Below, one piece after another: positions 1 to 10,270 of a DNA stretch of 35,767 nt. Below the pieces are notes generated by a model, which was not told the DNA's origin, did no database searches, and saw only the letters and a list, made by a program, of their open reading frames with translations. The position numbers and the translations under genes were made by a program. The stretch's first letter is position 1, and the number at the start of each line of letters is the position of its first letter. Origin of the DNA: Candidatus Kapaibacterium sp. (GTDB taxonomy: Bacteria; Bacteroidota; Ignavibacteria; Kapaibacteriales; UBA4661); NCBI GenBank assembly GCA_025363605.1, contig JANYDO010000079.1:1-35767 (forward strand), given 5' to 3'.

Positions 1-112
1 TGGTAAAAAACGCAACGAAGCGCCGCCCATCTATGCGATAAGCGGCACTTGACTTGAATGCCTGTGGGATGCGGTCTCCGGGAGAAGCATCCGTCGAAAA
101 ATACTTAAACCA
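1..112. other. Left-edge flank with weak hairpin
   Basis: No gene is recognised in the first 112 bases. An imperfect hairpin spans 68-91: arms GATGC and GCATC enclose a second 4-bp stem TCTC/GAGA. It lies just past the stop codon of the minus-strand gene ending at 113, so it could help end that transcript. It has no T-run on either side, so a rho-independent terminator is only weakly supported. Confidence 0.2.
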
Positions 113-3100
113 CTAGCGAATAATATTCAAATGTTCACCGATGCTGCTGCTACGTGTGCGGACAACAACTCTAAACGCACCACTAGGTACATTTCGTACG
201 TCGGCGTGGAGAAGATAATCTCCCGCTTCACGCCATTCCTTCGCAAGCGTCTGTACGACTTCACCACTTGCGGTGAGAAGCATTATTTCTACGTCGCCCG
301 CCTCTGCAAGCGTATAGCCAATTTTTACATCGCCACTCGCCGGATTCGGGATGACCGCAATAGTACCGCTCTTTGCGGCTCCTATCAGCCTCGCCCCTCC
401 TGCTCTCGACACAAGGGTCGTGAACTTAACCGCCGTGTCGGGTTTCTCCGGCTCTTCCACTATTACCGCCTTTTCAAATGGTAAAATCTCCAACGCAGGT
501 TTACCCCACTGCGCACCTATTACCATCGCACGAGTATTCACTCGCTCGCCAGCGACAGCCCGACATTCTATCGTTGCTAGTATTATTGATCGGCTCTCCC
601 AGCGCGTCTGCACTTCGACCACCGCTCTGGTACTGCCACTGCTCCGCAACTGACGACCGCCACTGACCAATGCCAATACCTGCGGGTCAAAACTCACCTG
701 CGCACGAATATCCGGCTGCGCTGCTTTGTAAAGCGAATCCATATTACCCTCTTGGATATACACATCCAGCAGCACGCGGCTTCCGGGCGGTACACTATCC
801 TGACGCGGCTTCACGCCAATCGTCACAAATGGATTATTCGGGTTCACCGCACGAACTTGCGCTTGGACGGATACCGATGCAGAGTCAGCGCCACCTTTCG
901 TACTCCAGAGCACTTGTATTTGCGCACGTAAGTCTGCTTCTTTCGGCGAGGTACAACGCACCGTCACATTCACCGTATCATTGGGCAGCAACGTGATTGC
1001 GCTCAAAGCATCAAGAGTAAAGCGCTTCACATCTTCGCGCGATGCTTCCGAACTATTGGTGGGCAAGAGACGAAGCCCCGTGAGCGCAACCGTGTCACGA
1101 CTCACATTAATCATCCGCAGCCACTGCAAAGCCGTTCGACGTAAACGCACCGCCGGAAAGACGACCCCGTCCACGCGCAAAGCGCCACCTCTACCGCGCA
1201 AGGCATTCTCAAACCGTACCTGCCTCTGCGCCTGCTGCCCGTCCTTGTACCACACCTGCACACTTGCTAACGCTTCGCCCGCTTCACTCGGCGTGAAACT
1301 CACATTTATCGGAACTTCCTCGTTCGATTGCATCACCACATTCCGCGTCTGATTCGTCAGCGAAAATACCTCCCTGTTCGTTACCGCCGTCGCCGAATCC
1401 AGCGTTATCGCGCTCAATCCCACATTCACCAGCACACCATCGCCCCTGCGCTGTGTACCTATCAATGCCCGCCCCGCATCTATCGTGCTAAAGCCGACAT
1501 CCACACCCAACGGAACCACACGAAAACTTCGCGTCTCCGATGGTATGCCCTCGCTGCCTACCGCCAGCGCACGGACTCGCCAGTAATACTGTCCGCCGCG
1601 CTCTAATGCGCCATCGCTCGACTCCAAACGGTACGATTGCTCACTACTTCCCGCAAGTACATTTACCGTCCGGCGAAGAACCACATCCCGTACTTGTGCA
1701 TCCCGTCCGATGGTGAGTTCGTACTGCTCCGCGCCCTCAACACCGCTCCACTTCAAGCGCGGGCGAACAGCGATATTTTCTGCCTGCACCGGCGGAAACA
1801 GCAACTCCGGCGCGTCCAACGTCTGGTCTGCGCCCGTTACTACCAGCTTGTACGAACGTGAGAACAGCGTCAACTCTGGCAACAAACTATTCGTTGCGCG
1901 GCACACATACACTCCACTTTGAAATGCCTTCGCACTTTCCAACACCAACGTTGCCGATGTCGCGCCCCCTAGCACTCGTCCGTTGCGAAGCCATTCGTAC
2001 ACCGTTTTGTCTCCACCTATCCCCGATGGTATCACCAAGCGACTGCTCACCCGCACCACCGTGTCACCGCCACTGCCGATGCTGTCTTGAGGCGTGTAGA
2101 AAAAGGAGACTCGCATTCCAAGATTCGGCTCCAAACTCCCAAACTCCACTCTATTACTATCCACTCGAAGCGTATCAATCCGTAACAGCTTCGGCAAACC
2201 CGTCAGACCGTTGCTTCCTGCTTTCAATACCCGCAAACGCGAAGCACTCTGCAGTACCTCCGGCAAACGACCGCTAAAATTGTTATGCTCCACATTCAGC
2301 GTGGATAGCAGTGTTGGCGTCAACGGCGGAATTGTACCCATAAAACCATTATACCCAACATTGAGCACCTGAAGCGAGTCCCAATTCACGATGCTGCTCG
2401 GCAGTATGCCCGAAAGACGATTGTTGCTCACGTTCAACTGCTGCAACGCACTCATTCCGCCCCATTCCGCCGGAATACCGCCCGTCAGCTCATTCGCACT
2501 CACATCCAGCACACGCAGCGTTGGTGCGCTTTGCACACGTACCGTCCGCTTTACCGTACCGCCTTCCGGGGTACCAAACTCTGGAGGTAAGTTACCCGTG
2601 AGTTTATTATTGTTTACCATCAATTCCTTCAAACTCACCATCCCGCCCAATTCCTTCGGTACACCGCCCGTGAAGCGGTTCTGCGATAAGTTCAGTGTCC
2701 GTACCTTGTCCAGCGTGGCGATACACACCGGTATCAAGCCTTCCAACCTGTTCCCACTCACATCCAATACCTGTAAATTCTTGTACGAACAAAATAGCTC
2801 CGATGCGAGTCCACCCGTCAGACTATTCCCGCTCAAATTCAGACGTTCCAACTTCTTGAACTGTACCAGATTCTGCGGTATGCCGCCCGTTAAGCCCGTG
2901 TTCGATAAATCAAAGCTCCGAAGCTCCGAAAGTGGAGCAAGTGCCCCAATAAACGGTGCCAGCGTCAAATTTAACGGACGACCATGCGCACTAATACTCG
3001 TCACCCGATTATCCGTCTGCTCGATGACAACATCCCTCAAGGTAAGACCCGCCAAGCGCAATGCTCGTTCCAACGCTTCGGTGTCTCCTGCCAACGACGA

Positions 3101-6100
3101 GGCAAAGATGAACGGCTGCAACGAAACCGTCGCACCCATGGGACTCAACAGCGTGATGCCGCCTTGAGAACTTGACGTTACTTGCGCTCCAAGAGTAATC
3201 GTCATTTGCGTGGAAGAATTAATCACAAAACTTCCCACCGGTACGCCACCAACCAGTGCATCGGTCACTCGCGTAAAGTTCACTCCCGACACCACCACCA
3301 TCGTTCCGGCAGCACCCGTTGTTGGGCTGAAGCTCAGAATCACCGGTTGTCCGCTTGCTAATGCCGCGTTCACGATGGCTGCCGTCGTGACGATACCACC
3401 CAATGATGTGAAACTTAGCACACCCGATGCCGGAAGACGAATACCCAAAACATCCACCGACGGCACTCGCACAAACACTTGACCATTGACCAAGCGGAAC
3501 GAGGCGATTGCGCCACCGATACTCGCACTGCTTATCAAATCCAGATTATCGCCACGAACCACAATTTCCTCTCCTGCTGCCGCATCGCTTGGCGAGACAC
3601 TGGTCGCTATCGGTACGCCCACCACCGTAAACATATCGGCAACCACCGTCCGATTAAATGCGCCCAGTGCATCCACCGTCACCAGTGCCGAACTCAGGCT
3701 GGCATTGGTACTTCGCAGCAAGCCCGTGCTTGGCACAAGTACCGTCATCTCTGCCGATGATGACAGAATATAGCTCGCTTTGGTGCTACTAATGCTTGTG
3801 CGCAAGGTCAGTTCTTGGATTAACTCCAGATTTGCACCCGTCACGCGCACACGTCCGCCGACTGGGACAATTTTCGACCGTGCCTCGCTCACTACCACCA
3901 AACGCAACGGGTCAACACCACCACCCGAACCACCGTTCGGGAAGGGACTATACACAAATTGCGTAGCAGAAGTCACCGTGCCAGCGCCTGTGCGAACCGT
4001 CAGATAGACCATATTCGTCACCGCAGCCGTCAACGTACCGAATTTATCGTTGCCAGACGCAAGCAACGGTGCAACCTGCGGAGGAACAACCACGCTCAAG
4101 CGACTATTGCTATTGACCGTTACTGCCTGCGCAAAGACATTACCAAAGCGCACCGTTGTTCCCGGCATGAAGTTTTGTCCTAGTATAGTAACAACAGCGC
4201 CCGTTGAGGAAACTGCGGGACTAAAACTGGTCAAGACTGGCGCAGCAACTAATGTCAAAGCGGCGGTGGAAATAACCGTTCCGCCGGGCGTACTCAGAAT
4301 AATCGTCGAAGTCGTTGCTGTGAGCGGTATCTGCGCAGTAAAACTGCCATCGGGATTTGCTGTAATACCATTCTGCGGAACCGTCACGCCGCCGATTTGC
4401 AAACTGTTCAGACCGCCAAGATTGCTACCACTTATCGTAATGACCGTGCCGACTCCCGCAGGATTAGGAAACACTCCACCGACAACCGGCGCGGGAATAA
4501 ACGTGAAACTCGAATCCGATGCCGCGCCGCCCAATGGACTGCCTACCTGCACCGGCCCCGTTGACACCGCTCCAACGACAACACTGATAGTCGTCGAAGA
4601 AAGAACCGTAAACCGCGATACAGCAACGCCGCCGATAGCAACCGCATTCACACCCGTTAAATTGGTGCCCGTTATCAGCATCACCGTTCCTTCACCACCA
4701 ACGCTTGGTGTAAAGCCCGTGATGCGTGGACTCCCCTGAAGTGTGCCGACGATGGAATAAAACCGCGTGGCGCTATTGCTTACACCATCGCTTAAAAGCG
4801 ATAATCCTTGTGATAAATTACTCAACGTGCCACCAACGCTCGTGTATAAGCCTGTTTGCGTCAGAGAACTTGCCAGCGTGTTCATCGAGGTAATGCCGCC
4901 ACGCAGCACACCAACCCGTGCGCCTGTGAATGCTCCGCTCACACCTGTCAAGCGCCAATACTCACTGGTACTGAGCGCACCCGGCACTCCAAGCGCAGGA
5001 GTTCCGCCCGCTCCCACCGCAAACGCTTCGGCGCTCACCTGCGGCGCAACCGTTCCCGTCGTCGCTTCGGTTAGCGTCAGCGGAAGATAGGTAATTCCGC
5101 GCCCTATCGGGTAAAATATCGGCAGCGTCGTTGGCGGGGTGAGATTCGGAAGAAGTTGACGCGCAAGCGCTCCCGAGACAAAGGATAGTGCATTACCGCC
5201 TACTAACGCCGTATCAGCGCTGCTTTGGAGAATGATACTCGCGCCACCGGGAACGCTGACATTACCGCCGAATAAGCCCAACTGCTGCGTTATCTGCATT
5301 GTGCCGGCAAGCGTGAGAGGCAAACCGCCACGGTTCATCGTCAAGCGTGCAAGCGCAGGAATACCGATGCTACCTGCAATACTGCCCGCACCATCCACTA
5401 TCAGAGTATCCGTCGAATCACTCACAAAATTGCTGCTTGTGAAGGTCAGTGCGCCGCTCAGACGAAGGCGGTCAGCTACGCCGAAGGTCAAGGCGCTACC
5501 TGTCATGCTCAAACTTCCCACCATCGCTTTGCTATTATTTAAGCGAATTGTGCTGTTATTAACCACAAGACTGGCAGGAAATTGAGGAGAAAACTCAACA
5601 TCACTTACTGTCCGATTGCTTGCGGCATTGTACTCCAGCGTTGCCGTCGGTGCGAGATATTGCACGCCGCTTGGCGCACTCACACTACCTGTTCCTTGGA
5701 GCCTCAAGCGTCCGCCGGCGTTAATACGGAATAGTCCATTACTATTGACATTAATACCACTAGGAACTGTAAGAATTCCGCCGGATTCAACTTGTAGCGT
5801 TGTTCCACTTCCAAAGTTTGTGGAGTTTGCAAACTGTGCGTTCACTCCAGAAGGAACATAGAAAATAAACCCCGACGTTGTAAAATTTGCAGGACTGGAG
5901 CCGCCTCCGCCAATCTGTGAATTCCAGCTTGTGGTAAGGTCGGCATTACCGGAAACGTAGTAAAAGATACTCGGCGCAGGACCGGCAATAGAAAAGTGCA
6001 GCGATGAACCTGAAGCTAAACCGATAGACGATGGTGGGTTACAGGTGATAATATTTGGTGTCCCGGGTGTGATAGTACTTGGGACTGTTGGTACAAGAGG

Positions 6101-9100
6101 AAGATAAACCCCGCCGGGACCGGGCGAAACCTGCGCTATTTGGCTTCCAACAGCTATGGCAGGGATTCTTCCAAGAGCATAACGAGAATTAACCAAATTA
6201 TTACTCGCAGCCGTCATACGCCAATATTCCGTAGAACTGAGGCTGCCTAAACCTACTCCCGGCGTACCTCCGGGATTGCCGGTATAAGCCTCTACATCTA
6301 TCAGAGGATTTGCTCCTCCGGGCGTAACGGGTGCTACTACGGAAAACGGCGTATACTGCCCTCCTTTACCAGCAGGAAAATTCCATGTTGCCCCACCGGA
6401 ATATGCCACGGGCAAATACCATTGGAGCGGACCATTAATAAAAGCCATTGTAGAACCACCAACAACTGCTGTATTCGAGGAATTCATTATCGTCAGCGTA
6501 TTTGTCGGATTCGATGTTGTAAAAATACCGTTGGTAAGGGTAAGAATATTGGCCACGCTCAAAGGATTCGTCAATGTCGAGGTTGCGTTGATAGTCAGAT
6601 TATATGTCCCGTTGCTTGTAAACCAAGTTGCATCTACATTGGGACGCTGTATTGTTATAGTCGCATTAACAGCACTTGCATCAATGCGGTTTGGTGCGCC
6701 AGTTGTTGTTATAGCTCCTGCACCGGCAAGAGTAAGATTACTACCACCATTAACCGTGAGTGACCCCGAAGTAATGGTAAGATTCCCCGAAAGCGTCGTA
6801 TTTGCTGCGATTTGAGGAGTTCCGCTCAGAATCTCAACATCTGCGGGCATGGCAATGGGAAGCGTTTTCGTATTCACTACTCCCCCCGACCAACTGCTCG
6901 AAAACTGCAACACGCCGCCCGTAAACGTTACCGCACCTGTGCTGGCAGGGTCAATTTGGGGAGAAACAACACCGTTCAATTCCAGCGTACCGCCGGAAAT
7001 TGCCAGAGAGCCATTGACAATAAGCGGATATGCGCTGCCACTAAGGAATATTCTTCCGGATGTCATTGTGGCAGCTCCGGCTAACGTCGTTGTACCATTA
7101 TCAATATACCTTCCTCCATTAACAGTAAATGCTCCATTAAAGATATGAGTAAAACCATTTGCCCAAACATCACCACCAGTAAAGGTTGTACTACCAGCAA
7201 CGGTTTTGCCTTGATTTAGGAAGAAGGTTGTTCCGGGAATACGATTTATGAGCACTCTTCCCGGCATAACATTCGGAAATTCCAGACCCGTTCCGCCTGC
7301 ACCACTGCCATTGATGTATGAAAGTGTTGCCGTTGCTCCCATGTAGGTCACAGTTCCTGTGGCATTGTTAAAATTGAAATCACCATCAATTTCCAGTGTA
7401 CCGCCATTATTTACTTGTATAGTAACACCGGCAGGTACGGTGTATGTTGCTCCAAGGGTATAGGTCGCCGTTTGCCCGCTCGGAATCACAAATGTAAAAC
7501 CACTATTGAAACCCGGAGCAGGAACACCTAAGCCCCCGACGATCGAAGTCCACCCATTCGGATTTGTAGGTGGGAAACCAAGCGGCGCGTGGTAGAAATA
7601 GGTAGTAGGTATTGAAGCAAAGGCGTAATATTTTGGGGTAGCTGATGGTATCGTTGTAGCAGCGGCGGCGGTTTGGATGCTGTTAGTGGCTACTGAGTTA
7701 AGAGGCAGCGCCGTATATGTACCGCCGATGGCAGTGGCTTCAGCAATCAAGGACGCGGTGAGATTGAAAGACGAGGTGAAGCGATACATAGTCAAATCCA
7801 CAGCGGTCAAATTAACGCTTGGAGCGATGAATACCGCTTGCGAAGCAAATGGCGTAAGCAATGCGCCTGAAGCGGTCTTTCCACCTGCGCTTGCGCTTGG
7901 TGTCACTGTTATCATTCCTGCTCCGGCAGCCGTTTCATTGAGAGCCGTCCCTAAATACTCTATTGTACTACTTCCAACCGGAAAGCTGTACGCATTCGTC
8001 CCCGCATTCACCGCCCGCGTCAATGCCCCAACAACCCATGTAGTATTGACAGTATGCGATATTGCACCGGTGGAGGGATTATTCACGGTAAATCCGCCTG
8101 CACTTGCATCAAGGATGCCATTTGAAAGAGCCAAATTACCTGCTACCGGCAAACTTTTAGCAGCGGGAAGTGTCAGCACGCTCCCGGGACTATTGAGCGT
8201 AAGATTGGCCGGACCATTCAGAGAAGGAAACTCCGCTCCGGCTGTAGCGCTGACAGTACCGGTGTATAACAACTTTGTATCAGTCGGTGAGTAGATAACG
8301 TTATTCGTTCCGATTGCACTTGTTCCTTGCAACTCTAAAACATTACTTACTCCCACCGAACCATTGAAAACATTAATTTGACCATTATTATTCAGCGTTA
8401 CACCTGTTTGCAGTGTCAGGAAACTATTTCCAACCGTGGGACTGCCAATATTCACAATACCAGATGCAGCGATAGTATTTACGCCCGCAAAGCCAAGCGT
8501 GAGCGAGTTTCCGGCTCCTGTACTAAGTGTACCGGTGTTTGCATTTAATGCGCCATTGATGGTTTTATTACCATTGAGCGTTACGGTATTTCCTGCTGCG
8601 CCATTGGTCAAGGTCACACCACCATTCATTGTAGCGGGAAATTCCGTAGCGGTAGAAATTCTATTACTAGCGATAGAATACCGCAGCACTGAACCGACAT
8701 TGTAGGTGATAGGCACTCCTGATATTGCTGCCAAATTATGAGCAATAATAAATGAAGATCCGCTTGCTATTGTTAATCCGCCGTTGTTGACAAATGTAGA
8801 ATTGTTGACCGCTATACCAAAGGCGCTTGATACTTGGCTACCGGCACCATTTAGCGTCAAACTTCCGCCCGCTATAATATTGAGTTGCCCTGTTCCCGAC
8901 ACATTCAGCGCACCGGAAAGCGTAAGCGGGCTGTTTAATTGCGCCGTAACAGCGCCACCATTGATGATAACGGTAAAATTATTCGCCTGAGTAATGGCTT
9001 GCTTGCCTGTTTGTACGCCAAGATTCAGTTGAGAACCACCGACAACATCCAAAATATAGTTTGCTGTCGCGGCGTAGGTTGCTGTTCCACCGACCGCGGT

Positions 9101-10117
9101 TTGTATTGCCCCTGTTGCTTGACTTGTTCCATTAAAGCCGTCGTTGCGAGTAGTACGCAACGTAGCACCCGCTTGGAGATCAAAGGTAGCAGTACCTGCC
9201 GAAAGTGTAAGAGCAAATGCACCTGTGTCAAATATACCTGTTTGGACGGTAACATTACTACCACTGGTTCGATTGGCAGGAAGCGAAATAACGTCGGCAG
9301 CAGCGCGATTCATCGCCACAATGCCGTTCATTAGTGGTGTTGTCCATTCTGTACCAATCGTATATGCGGCTCTGGTGCCGGTGTAGCGTAAAGCAGAATT
9401 GGTGTTGTAGGTGGGAGAAAAACCAAGATATGTTCCATTATCAACAATTTGCATTATTGCAGCCGAATTGAGATAGACAGAACCTGCAGCACCCGCAGTA
9501 TTATTGAGCGTTCCAGTATTATTGATATTGACGGTGCATCCGCCGCTAATATCCAAAAGGCTATTAACGCCGCCAATGAGTGACAACAAACCATCAATAT
9601 TCACTGTGCTTGTGCCATTGAGAGTTAAGGTACTACCAGCGTTGGTAGCTATACTCGTCGTAGCGCCAACAGCAATATTCAGCACCGCCGTTCCATTAAG
9701 TGATACTGTACCACCATTAATTTGCAAATTACTGTTCACCGTTAAACCAGCTCCAGTTGCCAAGTTGAGTGTATTGCCACCACGCATAACTAGGAGCGAT
9801 GTACCATTGACAGAACATACTCCGGAATTGATGGTGAGCGTAGCAGACCCAGTTGCAAACTCAACAAACGCATTACCGTTCACCGTTAGTGTAAAAATTT
9901 GACGGGCACCGACACCAGTTGTGAATGTAACATTTGTTCCGGCGGGAAAGATAACATCATCGCCAAGTGCGGGTCCGCCCGGCACAAACGGCGACCAGTT
10001 TGTGGAACTACTCCAATCACCGGCAGCACCACCGCCTGTCCATGTATAAACGAGAGCTTTCGACAATGATGGTATAAGAAAAAGAATGCAGGTCAGAAAG
10101 GTAAGAATCGTTTTCAT
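113..10117 (-). CDS. Giant T9SS-exported TIG/LRR surface protein, copy 1
   Basis: Predicted secreted or surface-anchored protein of 3334 residues, probably an adhesin or binding scaffold; no ligand can be named. The ATG at 10117 is chosen because GAAGG precedes it and it begins a clean signal peptide (MKTILTFLTCILFLIPSLSKA); the frame is open 40 codons further upstream without such support. Residues about 25-1790 form a Gly/Asn/Thr-rich beta-solenoid-like region that restarts three times (about 25, 838 and 1380). Six TIG repeats follow (about 1794-2340), then plant-type LRRs (2390-2645), an Ig-like domain (2686-2756), an Fn3-like domain (2766-2869), HYDIN-like beta domains (2871-3089), a cohesin-like domain (3091-3222) and a T9SS type A sorting domain (3254-3334, with PNP and a GAFRVVV strand). 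Unlike its two paralogues it lacks the Trp-containing LRR N-cap. Domain calls rest on motif reading only; the exact ligand and fold are inferred. Confidence 0.9.
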   Translation of the reverse strand: MKTILTFLTCILFLIPSLSKALVYTWTGGGAAGDWSSSTNWSPFVPGGPALGDDVIFPAGTNVTFTTGVGARQIFTLTVNGNAFVEFATGSATLTINSGVCSVNGTSLLVMRGGNTLNLATGAGLTVNSNLQINGGTVSLNGTAVLNIAVGATTSIATNAGSTLTLNGTSTVNIDGLLSLIGGVNSLLDISGGCTVNINNTGTLNNTAGAAGSVYLNSAAIMQIVDNGTYLGFSPTYNTNSALRYTGTRAAYTIGTEWTTPLMNGIVAMNRAAADVISLPANRTSGSNVTVQTGIFDTGAFALTLSAGTATFDLQAGATLRTTRNDGFNGTSQATGAIQTAVGGTATYAATANYILDVVGGSQLNLGVQTGKQAITQANNFTVIINGGAVTAQLNSPLTLSGALNVSGTGQLNIIAGGSLTLNGAGSQVSSAFGIAVNNSTFVNNGGLTIASGSSFIIAHNLAAISGVPITYNVGSVLRYSIASNRISTATEFPATMNGGVTLTNGAAGNTVTLNGNKTINGALNANTGTLSTGAGNSLTLGFAGVNTIAASGIVNIGSPTVGNSFLTLQTGVTLNNNGQINVFNGSVGVSNVLELQGTSAIGTNNVIYSPTDTKLLYTGTVSATAGAEFPSLNGPANLTLNSPGSVLTLPAAKSLPVAGNLALSNGILDASAGGFTVNNPSTGAISHTVNTTWVVGALTRAVNAGTNAYSFPVGSSTIEYLGTALNETAAGAGMITVTPSASAGGKTASGALLTPFASQAVFIAPSVNLTAVDLTMYRFTSSFNLTASLIAEATAIGGTYTALPLNSVATNSIQTAAAATTIPSATPKYYAFASIPTTYFYHAPLGFPPTNPNGWTSIVGGLGVPAPGFNSGFTFVIPSGQTATYTLGATYTVPAGVTIQVNNGGTLEIDGDFNFNNATGTVTYMGATATLSYINGSGAGGTGLEFPNVMPGRVLINRIPGTTFFLNQGKTVAGSTTFTGGDVWANGFTHIFNGAFTVNGGRYIDNGTTTLAGAATMTSGRIFLSGSAYPLIVNGSLAISGGTLELNGVVSPQIDPASTGAVTFTGGVLQFSSSWSGGVVNTKTLPIAMPADVEILSGTPQIAANTTLSGNLTITSGSLTVNGGSNLTLAGAGAITTTGAPNRIDASAVNATITIQRPNVDATWFTSNGTYNLTINATSTLTNPLSVANILTLTNGIFTTSNPTNTLTIMNSSNTAVVGGSTMAFINGPLQWYLPVAYSGGATWNFPAGKGGQYTPFSVVAPVTPGGANPLIDVEAYTGNPGGTPGVGLGSLSSTEYWRMTAASNNLVNSRYALGRIPAIAVGSQIAQVSPGPGGVYLPLVPTVPSTITPGTPNIITCNPPSSIGLASGSSLHFSIAGPAPSIFYYVSGNADLTTSWNSQIGGGGSSPANFTTSGFIFYVPSGVNAQFANSTNFGSGTTLQVESGGILTVPSGINVNSNGLFRINAGGRLRLQGTGSVSAPSGVQYLAPTATLEYNAASNRTVSDVEFSPQFPASLVVNNSTIRLNNSKAMVGSLSMTGSALTFGVADRLRLSGALTFTSSNFVSDSTDTLIVDGAGSIAGSIGIPALARLTMNRGGLPLTLAGTMQITQQLGLFGGNVSVPGGASIILQSSADTALVGGNALSFVSGALARQLLPNLTPPTTLPIFYPIGRGITYLPLTLTEATTGTVAPQVSAEAFAVGAGGTPALGVPGALSTSEYWRLTGVSGAFTGARVGVLRGGITSMNTLASSLTQTGLYTSVGGTLSNLSQGLSLLSDGVSNSATRFYSIVGTLQGSPRITGFTPSVGGEGTVMLITGTNLTGVNAVAIGGVAVSRFTVLSSTTISVVVGAVSTGPVQVGSPLGGAASDSSFTFIPAPVVGGVFPNPAGVGTVITISGSNLGGLNSLQIGGVTVPQNGITANPDGSFTAQIPLTATTSTIILSTPGGTVISTAALTLVAAPVLTSFSPAVSSTGAVVTILGQNFMPGTTVRFGNVFAQAVTVNSNSRLSVVVPPQVAPLLASGNDKFGTLTAAVTNMVYLTVRTGAGTVTSATQFVYSPFPNGGSGGGVDPLRLVVVSEARSKIVPVGGRVRVTGANLELIQELTLRTSISSTKASYILSSSAEMTVLVPSTGLLRSTNASLSSALVTVDALGAFNRTVVADMFTVVGVPIATSVSPSDAAAGEEIVVRGDNLDLISSASIGGAIASFRLVNGQVFVRVPSVDVLGIRLPASGVLSFTSLGGIVTTAAIVNAALASGQPVILSFSPTTGAAGTMVVVSGVNFTRVTDALVGGVPVGSFVINSSTQMTITLGAQVTSSSQGGITLLSPMGATVSLQPFIFASSLAGDTEALERALRLAGLTLRDVVIEQTDNRVTSISAHGRPLNLTLAPFIGALAPLSELRSFDLSNTGLTGGIPQNLVQFKKLERLNLSGNSLTGGLASELFCSYKNLQVLDVSGNRLEGLIPVCIATLDKVRTLNLSQNRFTGGVPKELGGMVSLKELMVNNNKLTGNLPPEFGTPEGGTVKRTVRVQSAPTLRVLDVSANELTGGIPAEWGGMSALQQLNVSNNRLSGILPSSIVNWDSLQVLNVGYNGFMGTIPPLTPTLLSTLNVEHNNFSGRLPEVLQSASRLRVLKAGSNGLTGLPKLLRIDTLRVDSNRVEFGSLEPNLGMRVSFFYTPQDSIGSGGDTVVRVSSRLVIPSGIGGDKTVYEWLRNGRVLGGATSATLVLESAKAFQSGVYVCRATNSLLPELTLFSRSYKLVVTGADQTLDAPELLFPPVQAENIAVRPRLKWSGVEGAEQYELTIGRDAQVRDVVLRRTVNVLAGSSEQSYRLESSDGALERGGQYYWRVRALAVGSEGIPSETRSFRVVPLGVDVGFSTIDAGRALIGTQRRGDGVLVNVGLSAITLDSATAVTNREVFSLTNQTRNVVMQSNEEVPINVSFTPSEAGEALASVQVWYKDGQQAQRQVRFENALRGRGGALRVDGVVFPAVRLRRTALQWLRMINVSRDTVALTGLRLLPTNSSEASREDVKRFTLDALSAITLLPNDTVNVTVRCTSPKEADLRAQIQVLWSTKGGADSASVSVQAQVRAVNPNNPFVTIGVKPRQDSVPPGSRVLLDVYIQEGNMDSLYKAAQPDIRAQVSFDPQVLALVSGGRQLRSSGSTRAVVEVQTRWESRSIILATIECRAVAGERVNTRAMVIGAQWGKPALEILPFEKAVIVEEPEKPDTAVKFTTLVSRAGGARLIGAAKSGTIAVIPNPASGDVKIGYTLAEAGDVEIMLLTASGEVVQTLAKEWREAGDYLLHADVRNVPSGAFRVVVRTRSSSIGEHLNIIR

Positions 10118-10171
10118 AAAAGAACCTTCAAAGCAAAAGAGAGCAAAAGTTTGTAGAGAGGATGTTAATTG

Positions 10172-10198
10172 CAAAGATATCGCAGCAAGATACGATAT
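10172..10198 (-). promoter_or_regulatory. Promoter candidate with overlapping dyad, copy 1 gene
   Basis: On the minus strand TATCTTTG (10172-10179) matches the Bacteroidota -7 consensus TAnnTTTG exactly and lies 54 bases before the start codon at 10117. No good -33 TTTG is found at the usual distance. A dyad ATATCG-N10-CGATAT (10177-10198) overlaps the element and the adjacent spacer, the position expected of an operator. Both calls are by pattern only. Confidence 0.4.
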
Positions 10199-10270
10199 TC
10201 CATAGATAAGCCCAACGGTTTTGGGGTGAAATGACAACTGGGAGGGGCGAGTTGCAAATTCATCACCATA

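Noticed and set aside
2391-3167. Plus-strand open frame of 258 codons opposite the LRR and TIG region of copy 1
   Set aside because: It is antisense to a well-supported gene, is rich in Pro/Ser/Thr/Arg typical of complements of Gly/Leu/Ser-rich coding, and has no domain or signal peptide.
3100-4735. Regularly spaced similar DNA segments, considered as a CRISPR or tandem DNA repeat
   Set aside because: They are degenerate coding copies of TIG domains about 80-90 residues apart, not short identical repeats with unique spacers.
4050-4739. Plus-strand open frame of 229 codons opposite TIG repeats
   Set aside because: Its Val/Pro/Thr pattern mirrors the periodic TIG coding on the other strand; no independent coding evidence.
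7677-8294. Plus-strand open frame of 205 codons opposite the solenoid region
   Set aside because: Antisense shadow of low-complexity Ala/Val/Thr coding; no family resemblance.
10118-10237. Forty-codon N-terminal extension of copy 1
   Set aside because: The extension overlaps the promoter candidate and would bury the signal peptide; the internal ATG at 10117 has a ribosome site and a proper signal peptide directly after it.
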